Origin: Planctomycetota bacterium | Lineage (GTDB): Bacteria; Planctomycetota; Phycisphaerae; Sedimentisphaerales; Anaerobacaceae | Length of the DNA: 64,000 nucleotides | Direction: 5' to 3' | Assembly (NCBI GenBank): GCA_014384025.1 | Contig: JACNGQ010000170.1 | Coordinates: 37,441-101,440 of the forward strand | In this document: positions 26,591 to 34,987 of the stretch, piece by piece | Layout of the letters: each line of letters opens with the position of its first letter | How positions within the stretch are numbered: position 1 is the stretch's first letter | The notes under the pieces: model-generated | What the model was told of the DNA's origin: nothing | What the model saw: only the letters and a program-made list of their open reading frames with translations | Database searches by the model: none | Position numbers and translations under genes: made by a program

Positions 26591-26604
26591 TCACTTGTAA
26601 GTGA
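26591..26604 (+). promoter_or_regulatory. Palindrome in the carB2 leader
   Basis: TCACTTGTAAGTGA is a near-perfect palindrome (six-base arms around GT). It lies 20 bases before the carB2 ATG and just before the AGGA ribosome-binding region. It could be a protein-binding site or a small hairpin affecting translation. No regulator is known. Confidence 0.35.
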
Positions 26605-26623
26605 AGGCAATCAGGAAAACATA

Positions 26624-29600
26624 ATGCCGAAAGATAAGTCCATAAAGAAAATACTGCTCATCGGCTCAGGGCCTATTGTAATAGGCCAGGCCTGTGAATT
26701 CGATTATTCCGGCGCCCAGGCCTGTAAAGTCCTCAGACAGGCCGGCTACAAGGTCGTCCTCGTAAACAGCAATCCCGCTACGATAATGACCGACCCCGAG
26801 ATGGCGGACAGAACATACATTGAGCCTATCACGCCCGAGATAGTCGCTAAGATAATCGCAAAAGAAAGGCCCGACAGCCTCCTGCCCACCCTGGGCGGAC
26901 AGACCGGCCTGAACACCGCAGTCGCCCTGGCCGAGTCCGGCGTATTGAAAAAATATAATGTCCGGATGTTAGGCGCGAATCTCAAATCTATAAAAAAGGC
27001 CGAGGAAAGGGACCGCTTCAAAAAAGTAATGACCGACATTGGCCTTGAAGTCCCCAAAAGTGGTTTTGCACATACCTGGGACGAGGCAAAAAAAGTTATC
27101 GAGCATGTCGGTTTCCCCGCTATTATCCGCCCCTCATATACTTTAGGCGGTATGGGTGGGAACATTGCATACAACGCCGAGGAATATAAAGAGTTCATTA
27201 ACTGGGGTCTGGGCTTAAGCCCAATCAGCCAGGTCCTTATCGAAGAATCTGTCGTTGGCTGGAAAGAATATGAGCTTGAGGTGATGAGAGACAAAAAGGA
27301 CAATGTTGTCATTGTCTGCTCCATCGAAAACCTCGACCCGATGGGCATCCACACCGGCGACAGCATCACGGTCGCCCCGGCCCAGACGCTTACCGACAAA
27401 GAATACCAGATAATGCGAAATGCCTCGCTGAAAATCATAAGGGCAATCGGTGTCGAAACCGGCGGTTCCAACATACAATTCGCCGTCAATCCCGAAAACG
27501 GAAAGCTCTATGTAATTGAGATGAACCCGCGAGTCTCCAGAAGCTCGGCGCTTGCCTCCAAGGCGACCGGCTTTCCTATCGCCAAGATTGCTTCTCTGCT
27601 GGCCGTAGGTTACACCCTCGATGAAATCCCGAACGACATTACAAAAAAGACCCCCGCCTGTTTCGAGCCGACCATCGATTACTGTGTTGTGAAATGGCCG
27701 CGATTCACGTTTGAAAAATTCCCGAATACCAATCCTGAGCTGACCATTCAGATGAAATCGGTCGGTGAAGCGATGGCTATCGGAAGGACCTTCAAGGAGT
27801 CGCTGCAAAAGGCAATCAGGTCGCTGGAAATTGACCGTTATTCCCTTGATAACCGGCATATCAAAGGCTCTCTTTCTATGTTCGAACTGAAGAAAAAGCT
27901 CAGAACGAATTGCTGGGACAAAATCTGGTACGTTGCCGAGGCCTTACGCAGAAAACTGCCGGTTGATGAAATCTTCACACTCACGAAGATAGACCCGTGG
28001 TTCCTCAACAACATAAAGGATATTGTAAAGTTCGAGGAAAAACTAAAACACATACAGGACATAAGGCAAAAGACAAAATCCCCGCTGAAACGTTCAGGTT
28101 TGAAGAGTCTGGGCTCTGCGGTCTTGAAAAAGGCCAAGGAGTATGGTTTCAGTGACAAGTATATGGCATCTCTGTTAGGTGTTGAAGAGCAGGAGCTTCG
28201 CAAGCACCGCCAATCCCTCGGCATAAATGCCGTTTACAAAACTGTCGATACATGCGGCGCGGAATTCGAGGCGACTACTCCTTATCTTTATTCGACTTTT
28301 GAGAGCGACTGCGAAGCGAACCCGACCGACAAAAGAAAAGTCATAATCCTCGGCGGCGGACCAAACCGCATCGGCCAGGGTATCGAGTTCGATTACTGCT
28401 GCGTTCACGCCGCGTTCGCTCTGAAGGAAATCGGCGTCGAATCGATTATGGTAAACTGCAATCCCGAAACGGTCAGTACCGATTACGACACTTCGGACAG
28501 GCTTTACTTCGAGCCGCTTACCTTCGAAGATGTTATTTCTATCGTGGAGAAGGAAAAGCCGGACGGTGTAATCGTTCAGTTTGGCGGCCAGACCCCGCTG
28601 AAATTAGCGGTGCCTCTGGAAAAGGCCGGAGTGAAAATTATAGGAACGTCCCCCGACAGTATCGAGCGTGCCGAAGACCGTAAACGCTTCAACAAGCTCG
28701 TTGAAAAACTCAAACTCCGCCAGCCCTTCAGCGGTACGGCCACAACCTATAAACAGACCGTAAAGATTGCGGAAAGGTTAGGTTTTCCGCTGCTGATAAG
28801 ACCCAGCTTCGTTCTCGGCGGAAGGGCGATGCGGATTGTTTACGACCCGCAGGAATTAAAGGCCTGCGTCGAAGAGGCGATCGAGGTCTCGGGCAAACAT
28901 CCGATTCTGATTGACAAGTTTCTCGACGACGCTACGGAACTGGACGTCGATGCCATCTGCGACGGCAAAAAAGTTGTCATCGGCGGCATAATGGAGCATA
29001 TAGAAGAAGCCGGCGTCCATTCCGGCGACAGCGCCTGCTCACTGCCGCCGGTTTCGATAAGCAAAAAGATCCTGGCGGAAATAGAAAGACAAACAAAACT
29101 CCTTGCCCTGGAATTAAAAGTCAAGGGCCTGATAAACATCCAGTTCGCGGTGAAGGACGAGCAGCTTTATATTCTTGAGGTTAATCCGCGAGCATCAAGG
29201 ACTATCCCGTTTGTAAGTAAATCCATCGGCGTGCCCCTGGCCAAGCTTGCTGCTAAAATAATGACGGGGATGACACTCGATGAGCTGCAATTTACCGAGC
29301 AGGTTCATCGCAGCCATTTTGCCGTAAAAGAAGCGGTCTTTCCGTTTTTGAAGTTCCCCGGTATAGATACGCTGCTTGGGCCGGAGATGCTTTCGACCGG
29401 AGAGGTTATGGGCATTTCCGACGATTTCGGCATCGCATTCGCAAAATCTCAGATAGCCGCAGGTAACACCCTGCCGGCTTCGGGCAATGTCTTTTTGAGC
29501 GTAAAAGACGCCGACAAGCCCAGAGCGGTCGAGGTCGCCCGAAGGCTCCATGCAATGGGCTTTAAGATTATCGCGACAAAAGGCACGTGCATCGAACTTA

Positions 29601-29887
29601 TCAAAAATAATATTCCTTCGCAGTTCGTATTGAAGATCACCGAAGGCCGGCCCAATATAGTCGATTCGATAATAAATGACGAGATTGACCTGATTATAAA
29701 TACCACCATAGGCAAGCAGTCGATAAAGGATTCCTTTTCTATTAGAAGAAACGCTCTGGATAAGCAGGTTCCCTATGTAACAACGATACGGGGCGCTCTG
29801 GCCGTGGCAAAGGCCATCGAAGCGCTCAAACAAAGAAAAGTCGATGTTAAGCCAATCCAGTTGTATTATCGGCAAAAAGGAAAATAA
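26624..29887 (+). CDS. carB: Carbamoyl-phosphate synthase large subunit, second copy
   Basis: A 1087-residue CarB with both ATP-grasp halves ([20 protein letters not shown] near residue 10 and [19 protein letters not shown] near 575). The oligomerisation region lies between them, and the C-terminal MGS-like domain contains [11 protein letters not shown] and INTTIGKQS. It is about 20 residues longer than copy 1, mainly in the segment around residues 470-500, where a Lys-rich stretch ([13 protein letters not shown]) is present. carA follows three bases after its stop, so this is the standard synthase pair in carB-carA order. The two copies are clearly paralogous but diverged along the whole length. 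Confidence 0.95.
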   Translation: MPKDKSIKKILLIGSGPIVIGQACEFDYSGAQACKVLRQAGYKVVLVNSNPATIMTDPEMADRTYIEPITPEIVAKIIAKERPDSLLPTLGGQTGLNTAVALAESGVLKKYNVRMLGANLKSIKKAEERDRFKKVMTDIGLEVPKSGFAHTWDEAKKVIEHVGFPAIIRPSYTLGGMGGNIAYNAEEYKEFINWGLGLSPISQVLIEESVVGWKEYELEVMRDKKDNVVIVCSIENLDPMGIHTGDSITVAPAQTLTDKEYQIMRNASLKIIRAIGVETGGSNIQFAVNPENGKLYVIEMNPRVSRSSALASKATGFPIAKIASLLAVGYTLDEIPNDITKKTPACFEPTIDYCVVKWPRFTFEKFPNTNPELTIQMKSVGEAMAIGRTFKESLQKAIRSLEIDRYSLDNRHIKGSLSMFELKKKLRTNCWDKIWYVAEALRRKLPVDEIFTLTKIDPWFLNNIKDIVKFEEKLKHIQDIRQKTKSPLKRSGLKSLGSAVLKKAKEYGFSDKYMASLLGVEEQELRKHRQSLGINAVYKTVDTCGAEFEATTPYLYSTFESDCEANPTDKRKVIILGGGPNRIGQGIEFDYCCVHAAFALKEIGVESIMVNCNPETVSTDYDTSDRLYFEPLTFEDVISIVEKEKPDGVIVQFGGQTPLKLAVPLEKAGVKIIGTSPDSIERAEDRKRFNKLVEKLKLRQPFSGTATTYKQTVKIAERLGFPLLIRPSFVLGGRAMRIVYDPQELKACVEEAIEVSGKHPILIDKFLDDATELDVDAICDGKKVVIGGIMEHIEEAGVHSGDSACSLPPVSISKKILAEIERQTKLLALELKVKGLINIQFAVKDEQLYILEVNPRASRTIPFVSKSIGVPLAKLAAKIMTGMTLDELQFTEQVHRSHFAVKEAVFPFLKFPGIDTLLGPEMLSTGEVMGISDDFGIAFAKSQIAAGNTLPASGNVFLSVKDADKPRAVEVARRLHAMGFKIIATKGTCIELIKNNIPSQFVLKITEGRPNIVDSIINDEIDLIINTTIGKQSIKDSFSIRRNALDKQVPYVTTIRGALAVAKAIEALKQRKVDVKPIQLYYRQKGK

Positions 29888-29890
29888 CCA

Positions 29891-31006
29891 GTGAAAGCTA
29901 TTCTGTTGTTGGAAGACGGCACTGTTTTCAAAGGCACATCTTTTGGCGCCAAGGGCCAGAAGTGCGGGGAAGTTGTCTTTAATACTGCCATGACCGGCTA
30001 TCAGGAGATTCTGACCGACCCGTCGTATAACGAGCAGATAATCACTATGACGTATCCGCTTATCGGCAATTACGGGACCAACAATGCCGACACCGAATCG
30101 CGAAAGAGCTTCGCCCGCGGTTTTATTGTTAAGGAGAACTGCGATTATCCGAGCAACTGGCGGAATAAGCAATCGCTTAGCGATTATCTCAAGGCCAATA
30201 ACATTGTCGGTCTCGAAGGTATCGATACGCGGGCGCTCGTAAGGCACATCCGTACAGCCGGAGCGATGAGAGGTATTATATCCTCTACCGAATTCGGTAT
30301 AACGAGTCTGAAGAAAAAACTGCAAAAATATCCCGGCCTTGTCGGAAGGGACATTGTAAAAGACGTGACCGTGGGAAAACCTTACGACTGGGACAAGGGC
30401 GTAATCGACGTATTGAAAGGCGAGGAAATAAAGCCGCCGAAAAAATACAAGGTTGTGGCTTTCGATTTCGGTATGAAACTGAATATCCTCCGGCTGCTTC
30501 GTTCTCACGGCTGCGATGTTTATGTTGTGCCGGCTGATACGTCCGCCAAAGATGTTCTTGCAAGAAAACCGGATGGCGTGTTCTTCAGCAATGGGCCCGG
30601 CGATCCGGCGCCGGTAAGCTATGCCGTTGAAACGGTAAGGAAGCTTCTCGGCAAGGTGCCTATATTCGGGATTTGCCTGGGTCATCAGATTCTCGCACTT
30701 GCCCTCGGGGCAAAGACATATAAGCTCAAATTCGGACATCGAGGGGCGAACCATCCTGTAAAGAACCTTAAAACGAAGAAGATTGAGATAACCAGCCAGA
30801 ACCACGGATTTTGTGTCGATATGGATTCGCTGGATGAAAAAGCCGTCGGGCTGACACACCTGAACCTCAACGATAATACGGTCGAAGGGATTCGCTGCAA
30901 AGACAAACCCGCATTTTCTGTCCAGTATCACCCGGAGGCATCGCCGGGACCACACGATTCGAATTATCTGTTCGATGATTTTATCAAATTGATGGACAAG
31001 TCCTGA
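29891..31006 (+). CDS. carA: Carbamoyl-phosphate synthase small (glutaminase) subunit
   Basis: A 371-residue CarA that releases ammonia from glutamine for CarB. It starts at a GTG three bases after the carB2 stop, preceded by AAGGA. The N-terminal half ([20 protein letters not shown]) is the CarA-specific domain. The C-terminal half is a class I glutaminase: FFSNGPGDP near 233, nucleophile Cys in FGICLGHQI near 257, and [12 protein letters not shown] near 340 with the catalytic His and Glu. It is the only carA in the window and so could serve both CarB copies. Confidence 0.95.
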   Translation: MKAILLLEDGTVFKGTSFGAKGQKCGEVVFNTAMTGYQEILTDPSYNEQIITMTYPLIGNYGTNNADTESRKSFARGFIVKENCDYPSNWRNKQSLSDYLKANNIVGLEGIDTRALVRHIRTAGAMRGIISSTEFGITSLKKKLQKYPGLVGRDIVKDVTVGKPYDWDKGVIDVLKGEEIKPPKKYKVVAFDFGMKLNILRLLRSHGCDVYVVPADTSAKDVLARKPDGVFFSNGPGDPAPVSYAVETVRKLLGKVPIFGICLGHQILALALGAKTYKLKFGHRGANHPVKNLKTKKIEITSQNHGFCVDMDSLDEKAVGLTHLNLNDNTVEGIRCKDKPAFSVQYHPEASPGPHDSNYLFDDFIKLMDKS

Positions 31007-31062
31007 AATCGTATTTCGTGAAGTGTGAAGCGTATCTCGCATGTGGATTTTACATTTCATTT

Positions 31063-31255
31063 TTTGGCTTAAATTGGGTTTGTTTTGGGTTTGAAATTGG
31101 CTTTAATTGGCTTAAATTGGGTTTGTTTTGGGTTAAATTGGGTTTGAATTGGCTTTGTTTTTTTACCCGGTGAGCGAGATAAATATTCGTATTTACTTGT
31201 CAGAAAAGAGGTTGCGTTCATTTTGTCATTTCCAAAATTGGGTTTGTTTTGCATA
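31063..31255 (-). repeat. KTNPI-type low-complexity repeat block
   Basis: On the + strand, units like TTAAATTGGGTTTG and TTTGGGTTTGAAATTGGC recur from 31063 to about 31160, with a further copy at 31233-31252. Read on the - strand in one frame they give peptides such as KPKTNPI, FKPIKANF, NPKQTQF and, at the far end, QNKPNFGNDKMNAT. I remember many hypothetical proteins of this kind in planctomycete genomes. A translated repeat of this low complexity is more likely a non-coding interspersed element than a protein. Confidence 0.6.
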
Positions 31256-31302
31256 ATTTGCTTATAAATTCGTACGTAAGAATTCGTAGAATTTATATAG
31301 CA

Positions 31303-31475
31303 CAAATTCGAAATTCGAAGTTCGAAATCTGAAACAATATCAAAATCTAAATGACTCAAATTCAAAACAACTCCTTGTCGAAGGCAGAAAAGATGTGCCT
31401 CTATAATTAGAGCAGTGTGCAGGACTTATGATTTATTATTTACTATTGACTATTTACGATTGATGGTTTGCTAAT
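31303..31475. repeat. AATTCGAAATTCGAAG-type interspersed repeat and AT-rich tail
   Basis: AAATTCGAAATTCGAAGTTC at 31303-31326 is followed by CAATATCAAAATCTAAATGA and later by TTACTATTGACTATTTACGA at 31440-31459. Such blocks of near-repeated short words occur as interspersed repeats in many environmental bacterial genomes, from memory. They do not encode a plausible protein. Confidence 0.45.
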
Positions 31476-31509
31476 CCCCGATTACGACATTCGGGGACAA
31501 TTTTGACTT

Positions 31510-31583
31510 GGCTTTCTGGCCGGTAACTTCGCCTGCTGGCGCGTTACTTCGCTTTCTAGCGATTTTCGTTAGCCTGCTGGCTA
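31510..31583. repeat. Four mini-hairpins with a 20-base period
   Basis: Four small palindromes lie at 31511, 31531, 31551 and 31571: GGCTTTCTGGCC, GCCTGCTGGC, GCTTTCTAGC and AGCCTGCTGGCT. Each has a pyrimidine-rich TTCT or TGCT centre, and between the first three copies the linker ends in ACTTC. The spacing is exactly 20 bases. The arrangement resembles a small array of REP-like elements. Confidence 0.6.
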
Positions 31584-31830
31584 ATATATGCGTATTATAC
31601 CATATTTTAAGCGAAAAATCAACGGAAAACGAAAAAAAACTCCATGACTTGCCACTGTGTTCCTTATGCTCGTAAGTCGTCGTTATGGAAGGAGATAAAA
31701 AATATTGAAAATTTATATTTTTGTTTTTAACTGTGAGCGTTTTTGACTGAAAATTTCTCGATTTTTAGGGGTGAAATGTTAATTATGCTATTATTTTTCC
31801 CTTTGTGCTTAAAAATACTTTTGCTTTTGC

Positions 31831-31859
31831 TTGTTTTAGACGATACCATAAATTATACA
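31831..31859 (+). promoter_or_regulatory. Predicted promoter of the rloAB pair
   Basis: TTGTTT at 31831-31836 and TATACA at 31854-31859 are 17 bases apart in AT-rich sequence, with about 60 bases of leader to the RloA start. The call rests on motif and spacing only. Confidence 0.4.
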
Positions 31860-31929
31860 AAAAAGGAATATAAGTGTTATTCGTGCAGGAAATATGCAAA
31901 TATCACAGTAGTATTATAGGGACAAGCAA

Positions 31930-33240
31930 ATGTTAATTGAATTTCGGGTAGGAAATTACAGGTCTTTTCGAGAAGAACAGACGCTTAGCCTTGTCGCAAG
32001 CAAAGATACAGAACTGGACAAAAATTGTATAGATCAGGGTAAACTGCGCCTACTAAGAGCGGCTGGTATCTACGGCCCAAATGCATCCGGCAAAAGCAAT
32101 CTAATCAAGGCCTTGTTTACAATGCAGCAAATCATTGAGGAACCAGCTAAGCCCGGAGAAAAACTACCAGTAACTCCTTTTAAGTTGGATGAAAAATACA
32201 GCAAGGAACCAAGTTCTTTTGAGGTTACCTTTTTTCACGGAAAAGTCCGTTACCAATACGGTTTTACTGCTACCACTGAGAGAATTTGTGACGAATGGCT
32301 TTATGCATATCCTAAAGGTCGGTCAAGAGACATAGCACAGACTTGGTTTGAAAGGAAGTTTAACAAGAAAACGAACAAAACCGATTGGAATTTTGGATCT
32401 TATCTAAAAGGTGAGAGAGAGAAGTTAAAAGACAGGACCATAAATAACATCCTATTTCTTTCTGCCGGGGCACAATGGAATAATAAACAATTAACTAATG
32501 TTTACGAATGGTTTTCGGAAAAATTGCGAATTATTCTACCTTCGGAGCGAACACCAATAATAACAATTGATATGTTGAAAAGTACAGAAGAAGAAAAGAA
32601 ATGGAAAAAGCTCTCTCATGCTTACATAAATAATATGATGCAACGTGCTGATTTCGGAATACACGGGATAAATATTAGAGAAGAAGAGATTGACCTTAAA
32701 GAATTCGAATTTCAAAAAGAATTCGAATTCCCACCAGATACGCCGGAAGAAATTCGCAATAAGATTTTGAAAAATTTAGCAACTAGAATAGAATTTATTC
32801 ATCGAACCGAACCAACCGGTAAAGATATACATTTTTCACCTCTCGAAGAATCAGACGGAACAAGACGCTTTTTTGAACTTGCAGGCCCCTGGTTATTAGC
32901 TATTCTTGAAGGAATGACCTTATTAGTTGATGAGCTTGAGGCAAGTTTACATCCGTTTCTCGTCCGAGAATTGATCGAGGTTATTCAGAGTCTGGATATT
33001 AATAAAGGCGGAGCACAGTTAGTATTCGCTACACATGATACAACTCTATTGGATCCTGAGTTGTTCCGACGAGACCAAATATGGTTTACGGAGAAAAATG
33101 GGGAAGGGGCTACACAATTGTATTCAATGTCGGACTATAAAGAACGAAAGCCAAGAAAAGGTGAAGCAATGCAAAAAGGATATTTGGCCGGCAGGTATGG
33201 GGCTATTCCAATCATAAAGGCATTTGAACTGGATGGTTAG
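31930..33240 (+). CDS. rloA: RloA/AbiLi-like AAA-family ATPase
   Basis: A 436-residue ATPase of the OLD/RloA type found in defence systems. Residues 1-60 hold the FRVGNYRSFREEQTLSL start and Walker A (GPNASGKSN, 49-57). A signature-like SDGTRRFFELAG lies near 310, Walker B (LLVDELEASLHP) at 331-342 and a switch His in FATHDTT at 369. The central part is helical and charged. The gene is visibly AT-rich compared with the housekeeping genes around it. Its stop overlaps the start of the RloB gene by eight bases. RloA-RloB matches the AbiL abortive-infection pair; the trigger and target are unknown. Confidence 0.8.
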   Translation: MLIEFRVGNYRSFREEQTLSLVASKDTELDKNCIDQGKLRLLRAAGIYGPNASGKSNLIKALFTMQQIIEEPAKPGEKLPVTPFKLDEKYSKEPSSFEVTFFHGKVRYQYGFTATTERICDEWLYAYPKGRSRDIAQTWFERKFNKKTNKTDWNFGSYLKGEREKLKDRTINNILFLSAGAQWNNKQLTNVYEWFSEKLRIILPSERTPIITIDMLKSTEEEKKWKKLSHAYINNMMQRADFGIHGINIREEEIDLKEFEFQKEFEFPPDTPEEIRNKILKNLATRIEFIHRTEPTGKDIHFSPLEESDGTRRFFELAGPWLLAILEGMTLLVDELEASLHPFLVRELIEVIQSLDINKGGAQLVFATHDTTLLDPELFRRDQIWFTEKNGEGATQLYSMSDYKERKPRKGEAMQKGYLAGRYGAIPIIKAFELDG

Positions 33241-33889
33241 TAGAAAACAAAGAAAGATAGACGAATACAAACGTAGAGAGGCATTCAAGGAACCTTATAA
33301 AAGTGTCCTTATTGTTTGTGAGGGCAAAAAAACTGAGCCTATATATTTCAGTTTGTTAAAAAGTAACTTACGATTGGCAATGGTAGAAGTTAAAATTGTT
33401 GGAGAAGGTGCCGCACCTATCAATGTTGTGGATCGTGCAATTGAGTTAATAGAGGAAAGAAAACTCCTCGTTAGGGAAAGAAAGAGCTTAACAAAAGTTG
33501 AGTATGAAGTAGTATATTGTGTCATTGATGTTGAAGCACCAATTCCTCACGAATCGCTCGCAAGAGCTATCGATAAGGCAAGAGGTAATAAGCTGGATGT
33601 AATTCTGAGCAATCCATGCTTTGAGTATTGGTATGTATTGCACTTTAGAAAAACCAGTGCACCGTTCAGTAGCAGCCGAAATGTCAAATCTACATTAAGG
33701 CAAATACATCCTGCTTATAGTGAAAGCGATACTACAATATTTAATGTAGTTTATCCGAAAACAAGTGATGCAATCAAGCATTCAAAAGAGGTTTTAAAAG
33801 AACAACATAATAATGCTGAAGATCTAAGGAACTGCAATCCATCAACACACGTTCATAAGATAGTTGAGTATCTACAGAATACAGCTTAG
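33233..33889 (+). CDS. rloB: RloB/AbiLii-like protein (Toprim-like effector)
   Basis: A 218-residue protein of the RloB family, the partner of RloA. The ATG at 33233 is chosen because it overlaps the RloA stop by eight bases; an in-frame TTG lies nine bases upstream. VLIVCEGKKTEPIYF near residue 25 carries the conserved Glu of a Toprim-like fold. VYCVIDVE near 100 supplies acidic residues, and LSNPCFEYWYVLHF near 130 is the RloB hallmark. The predicted role is a nuclease or nucleotide-modifying effector, controlled by the ATPase. The gene is AT-rich like rloA, which suggests they arrived together. Confidence 0.8.
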   Translation: MVSRKQRKIDEYKRREAFKEPYKSVLIVCEGKKTEPIYFSLLKSNLRLAMVEVKIVGEGAAPINVVDRAIELIEERKLLVRERKSLTKVEYEVVYCVIDVEAPIPHESLARAIDKARGNKLDVILSNPCFEYWYVLHFRKTSAPFSSSRNVKSTLRQIHPAYSESDTTIFNVVYPKTSDAIKHSKEVLKEQHNNAEDLRNCNPSTHVHKIVEYLQNTA

Positions 33890-33928
33890 CATTAGTGACA
33901 ACCCACGCAATGACGGTGAGAGATATAA

Positions 33929-34708
33929 TTAAAGGTTCAGGATATATTTAGCCATTTTTGGTTTATGGCCGAGGATTTCGGTTAGGTGGTGGGTCAGGAG
34001 TTTTTCGATTTCTTTTAGTGTTTTTTCCTGGGCATCGGTTAGTAGTTTCAGGTTGCTGAGGCAATTTGCGGCGTTGGGGGAGAGTCTTATTTTATCGGGG
34101 AAGGCGGCCTCGCAGTCTCTGCAAATCAGGCCGTTAACGGAACTGCTGAAGTACACTTCGTGTGTTCCTTCGACTGCGCTCAGGACAGGCTCCGTATCTC
34201 GTGAAGCGTATCTCGATTTGCAATTGACGCAGTGGCTCAGGACAGGCTGGAGGCCAGTCTCTTTAAGAAGGGAGAGCTGGAACAATATTAAAAGGGTCAG
34301 CATATTGGAATTGTTAGTGTCTTCGCCGGCGTTCTGTAAGAACTGCAGGAAGTCGTCGAAAAGCTGCGGGTGCGGGTCGTAATCGTGGGTGAGTTTATTC
34401 AATAGCTCGGCGCCGAAGAGACAGCAGTTCAGGGTGAACAGATTGGCGCTGAGCTTGCTGAAGCCGGCGCCTGCCAAGGCGGATTCGAACTCGGTGAGGG
34501 TGGAGAGTTTGTCTTTGTCGGATTCGGCGAAGACAATCTTGCCATATGAGAATATTTCGAAGGGGCCGCCGAATGAGGATTTCGGGCGCTTGGAGCCTTT
34601 GGCGATAGCGCCGATTTTGCCGGTGTCACGGGTGAAGAACGTTAGTATCTGGGACGTCTCGGAATAATCGATAGCGCGTATGCAGATAGCTGTATCTTTG
34701 GTTAGCAT
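33929..34708 (-). CDS. recO: DNA repair protein RecO
   Basis: A 259-residue RecO, which loads RecA onto SSB-coated DNA and anneals strands. The N-terminal OB fold includes DTAICIRAIDYSETSQILTF and then GKIGAIAKGSKRPKSSFGG. The C-terminal helical domain contains a four-Cys zinc site, CVNC near 170 and CRDC near 205. Between the two Cys pairs the chain carries TEPVLSAVEGTHEV, which is read from a short interspersed repeat at 34165-34217. The reading frame is kept. It follows the CorC-like gene in the - strand run after a gap of about 280 bases. Confidence 0.9.
   Translation of the reverse strand: MLTKDTAICIRAIDYSETSQILTFFTRDTGKIGAIAKGSKRPKSSFGGPFEIFSYGKIVFAESDKDKLSTLTEFESALAGAGFSKLSANLFTLNCCLFGAELLNKLTHDYDPHPQLFDDFLQFLQNAGEDTNNSNMLTLLILFQLSLLKETGLQPVLSHCVNCKSRYASRDTEPVLSAVEGTHEVYFSSSVNGLICRDCEAAFPDKIRLSPNAANCLSNLKLLTDAQEKTLKEIEKLLTHHLTEILGHKPKMAKYILNL
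34165..34217. repeat. Interspersed repeat inserted inside recO
   Basis: TTCCTTCGACTGCGCTCAGG, then ACAGGCTCCGTATCTCGTGA and AGCGTATCTCG: two repeat words side by side. The first gives the peptide PVLSAVEG in recO; the second shares GTGAAGCGTATCTCG with 31024-31038. A 14-base word (GCTCAGGACAGGCT) recurs at 34235-34248, where it belongs to the native PVLSHCVNC coding sequence. Confidence 0.6.
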
Positions 34709-34772
34709 ATCCCGTATTATTCAACTGTGTCCCGGATAAGTATTATATATTTTATTCAGTAAATAGAAGCAA

Positions 34773-34811
34773 AGCTAAAGTGAACTAAAGTGACTAAAGT
34801 GAGCTAAAGTT
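34773..34811. repeat. CTAAAGTGA tandem repeat
   Basis: Four near-copies of CTAAAGTGA follow one another with a 9-10 base period between recO and the corC-like gene. No gene is affected. Its function, if any, is unknown. Confidence 0.5.
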
Positions 34812-34875
34812 CAAAAAAATAATACTAATTCCACTTAAAATGCCGAAAGATTTATACATAAAAAATGAGAAGGCC

Positions 34876-34902
34876 TGGATTCCTGCTTTCGCAGGAATGA
34901 CA
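34876..34902. repeat. REP-like palindrome (VIPAKAGIQ-type repeat)
   Basis: ATTCCTGC-TTTC-GCAGGAAT is a perfect eight-base inverted repeat with a four-base loop, inside TGGATTCCTGCTTTCGCAGG and followed by AATGACA. This short element is widespread in bacterial genomes; its - strand reading gives VIPAKAGIQ. It lies upstream of recO and could act as an mRNA hairpin between the corC and recO genes. Confidence 0.65.
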
Positions 34903-34987
34903 AGGTGAGGTAATCGGCGATAAACACTAAAATTAGTATAATCTGTCACTTCACTTTCTAATTTCGTTAATTTCAATTAATACAATA

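Larger units (their letters stand above)
26278..26623. other. Divergent intergenic region upstream of carB2
   Basis: About 350 bases between the ceramidase-like gene and carB2. It contains a short interspersed-repeat fragment at 26427-26446, a near-consensus promoter at 26484-26512 and a palindrome in the carB2 leader at 26591-26604. No gene is supported. Confidence 0.55.
31007..31929. other. Repeat-rich, gene-free region between carA and the RloA gene
   Basis: A stretch of more than 900 bases without a supported gene. From left to right it holds a GTGAAGCGTATCTCG motif (31024-31038, also in recO), a KTNPI-type repeat block (31063-31255), and an AATTCGAAATTCGAAG-type block with an AT-rich tail (31303-31475). 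A 20-base-period set of mini-hairpins follows (31510-31583), and then AT-rich sequence with a promoter for the RloA gene. Confidence 0.6.

Noticed and set aside
29195..31060. A 621-residue open frame on the - strand
   Set aside because: It lies wholly antisense to the ends of carB2 and carA, both of which have complete family motifs. Its translation is Arg/Tyr/Phe-rich without family motifs.
31069..31365. A 98-residue open frame on the - strand ending in KTNPI
   Set aside because: It is made of low-complexity repeats (TTAAATTGGGTTTG units and an AATTCGAA block) and looks like a non-coding element.
31510..31583. A CRISPR array
   Set aside because: The units are 10-12 bases with a 20-base period and no unique spacers, and no cas gene is present.
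34794..34976. A 60-residue open frame on the - strand containing VIPAKAGIQ
   Set aside because: It reads through a REP-like palindrome that is an interspersed repeat, and has no ribosome-binding site or family match.
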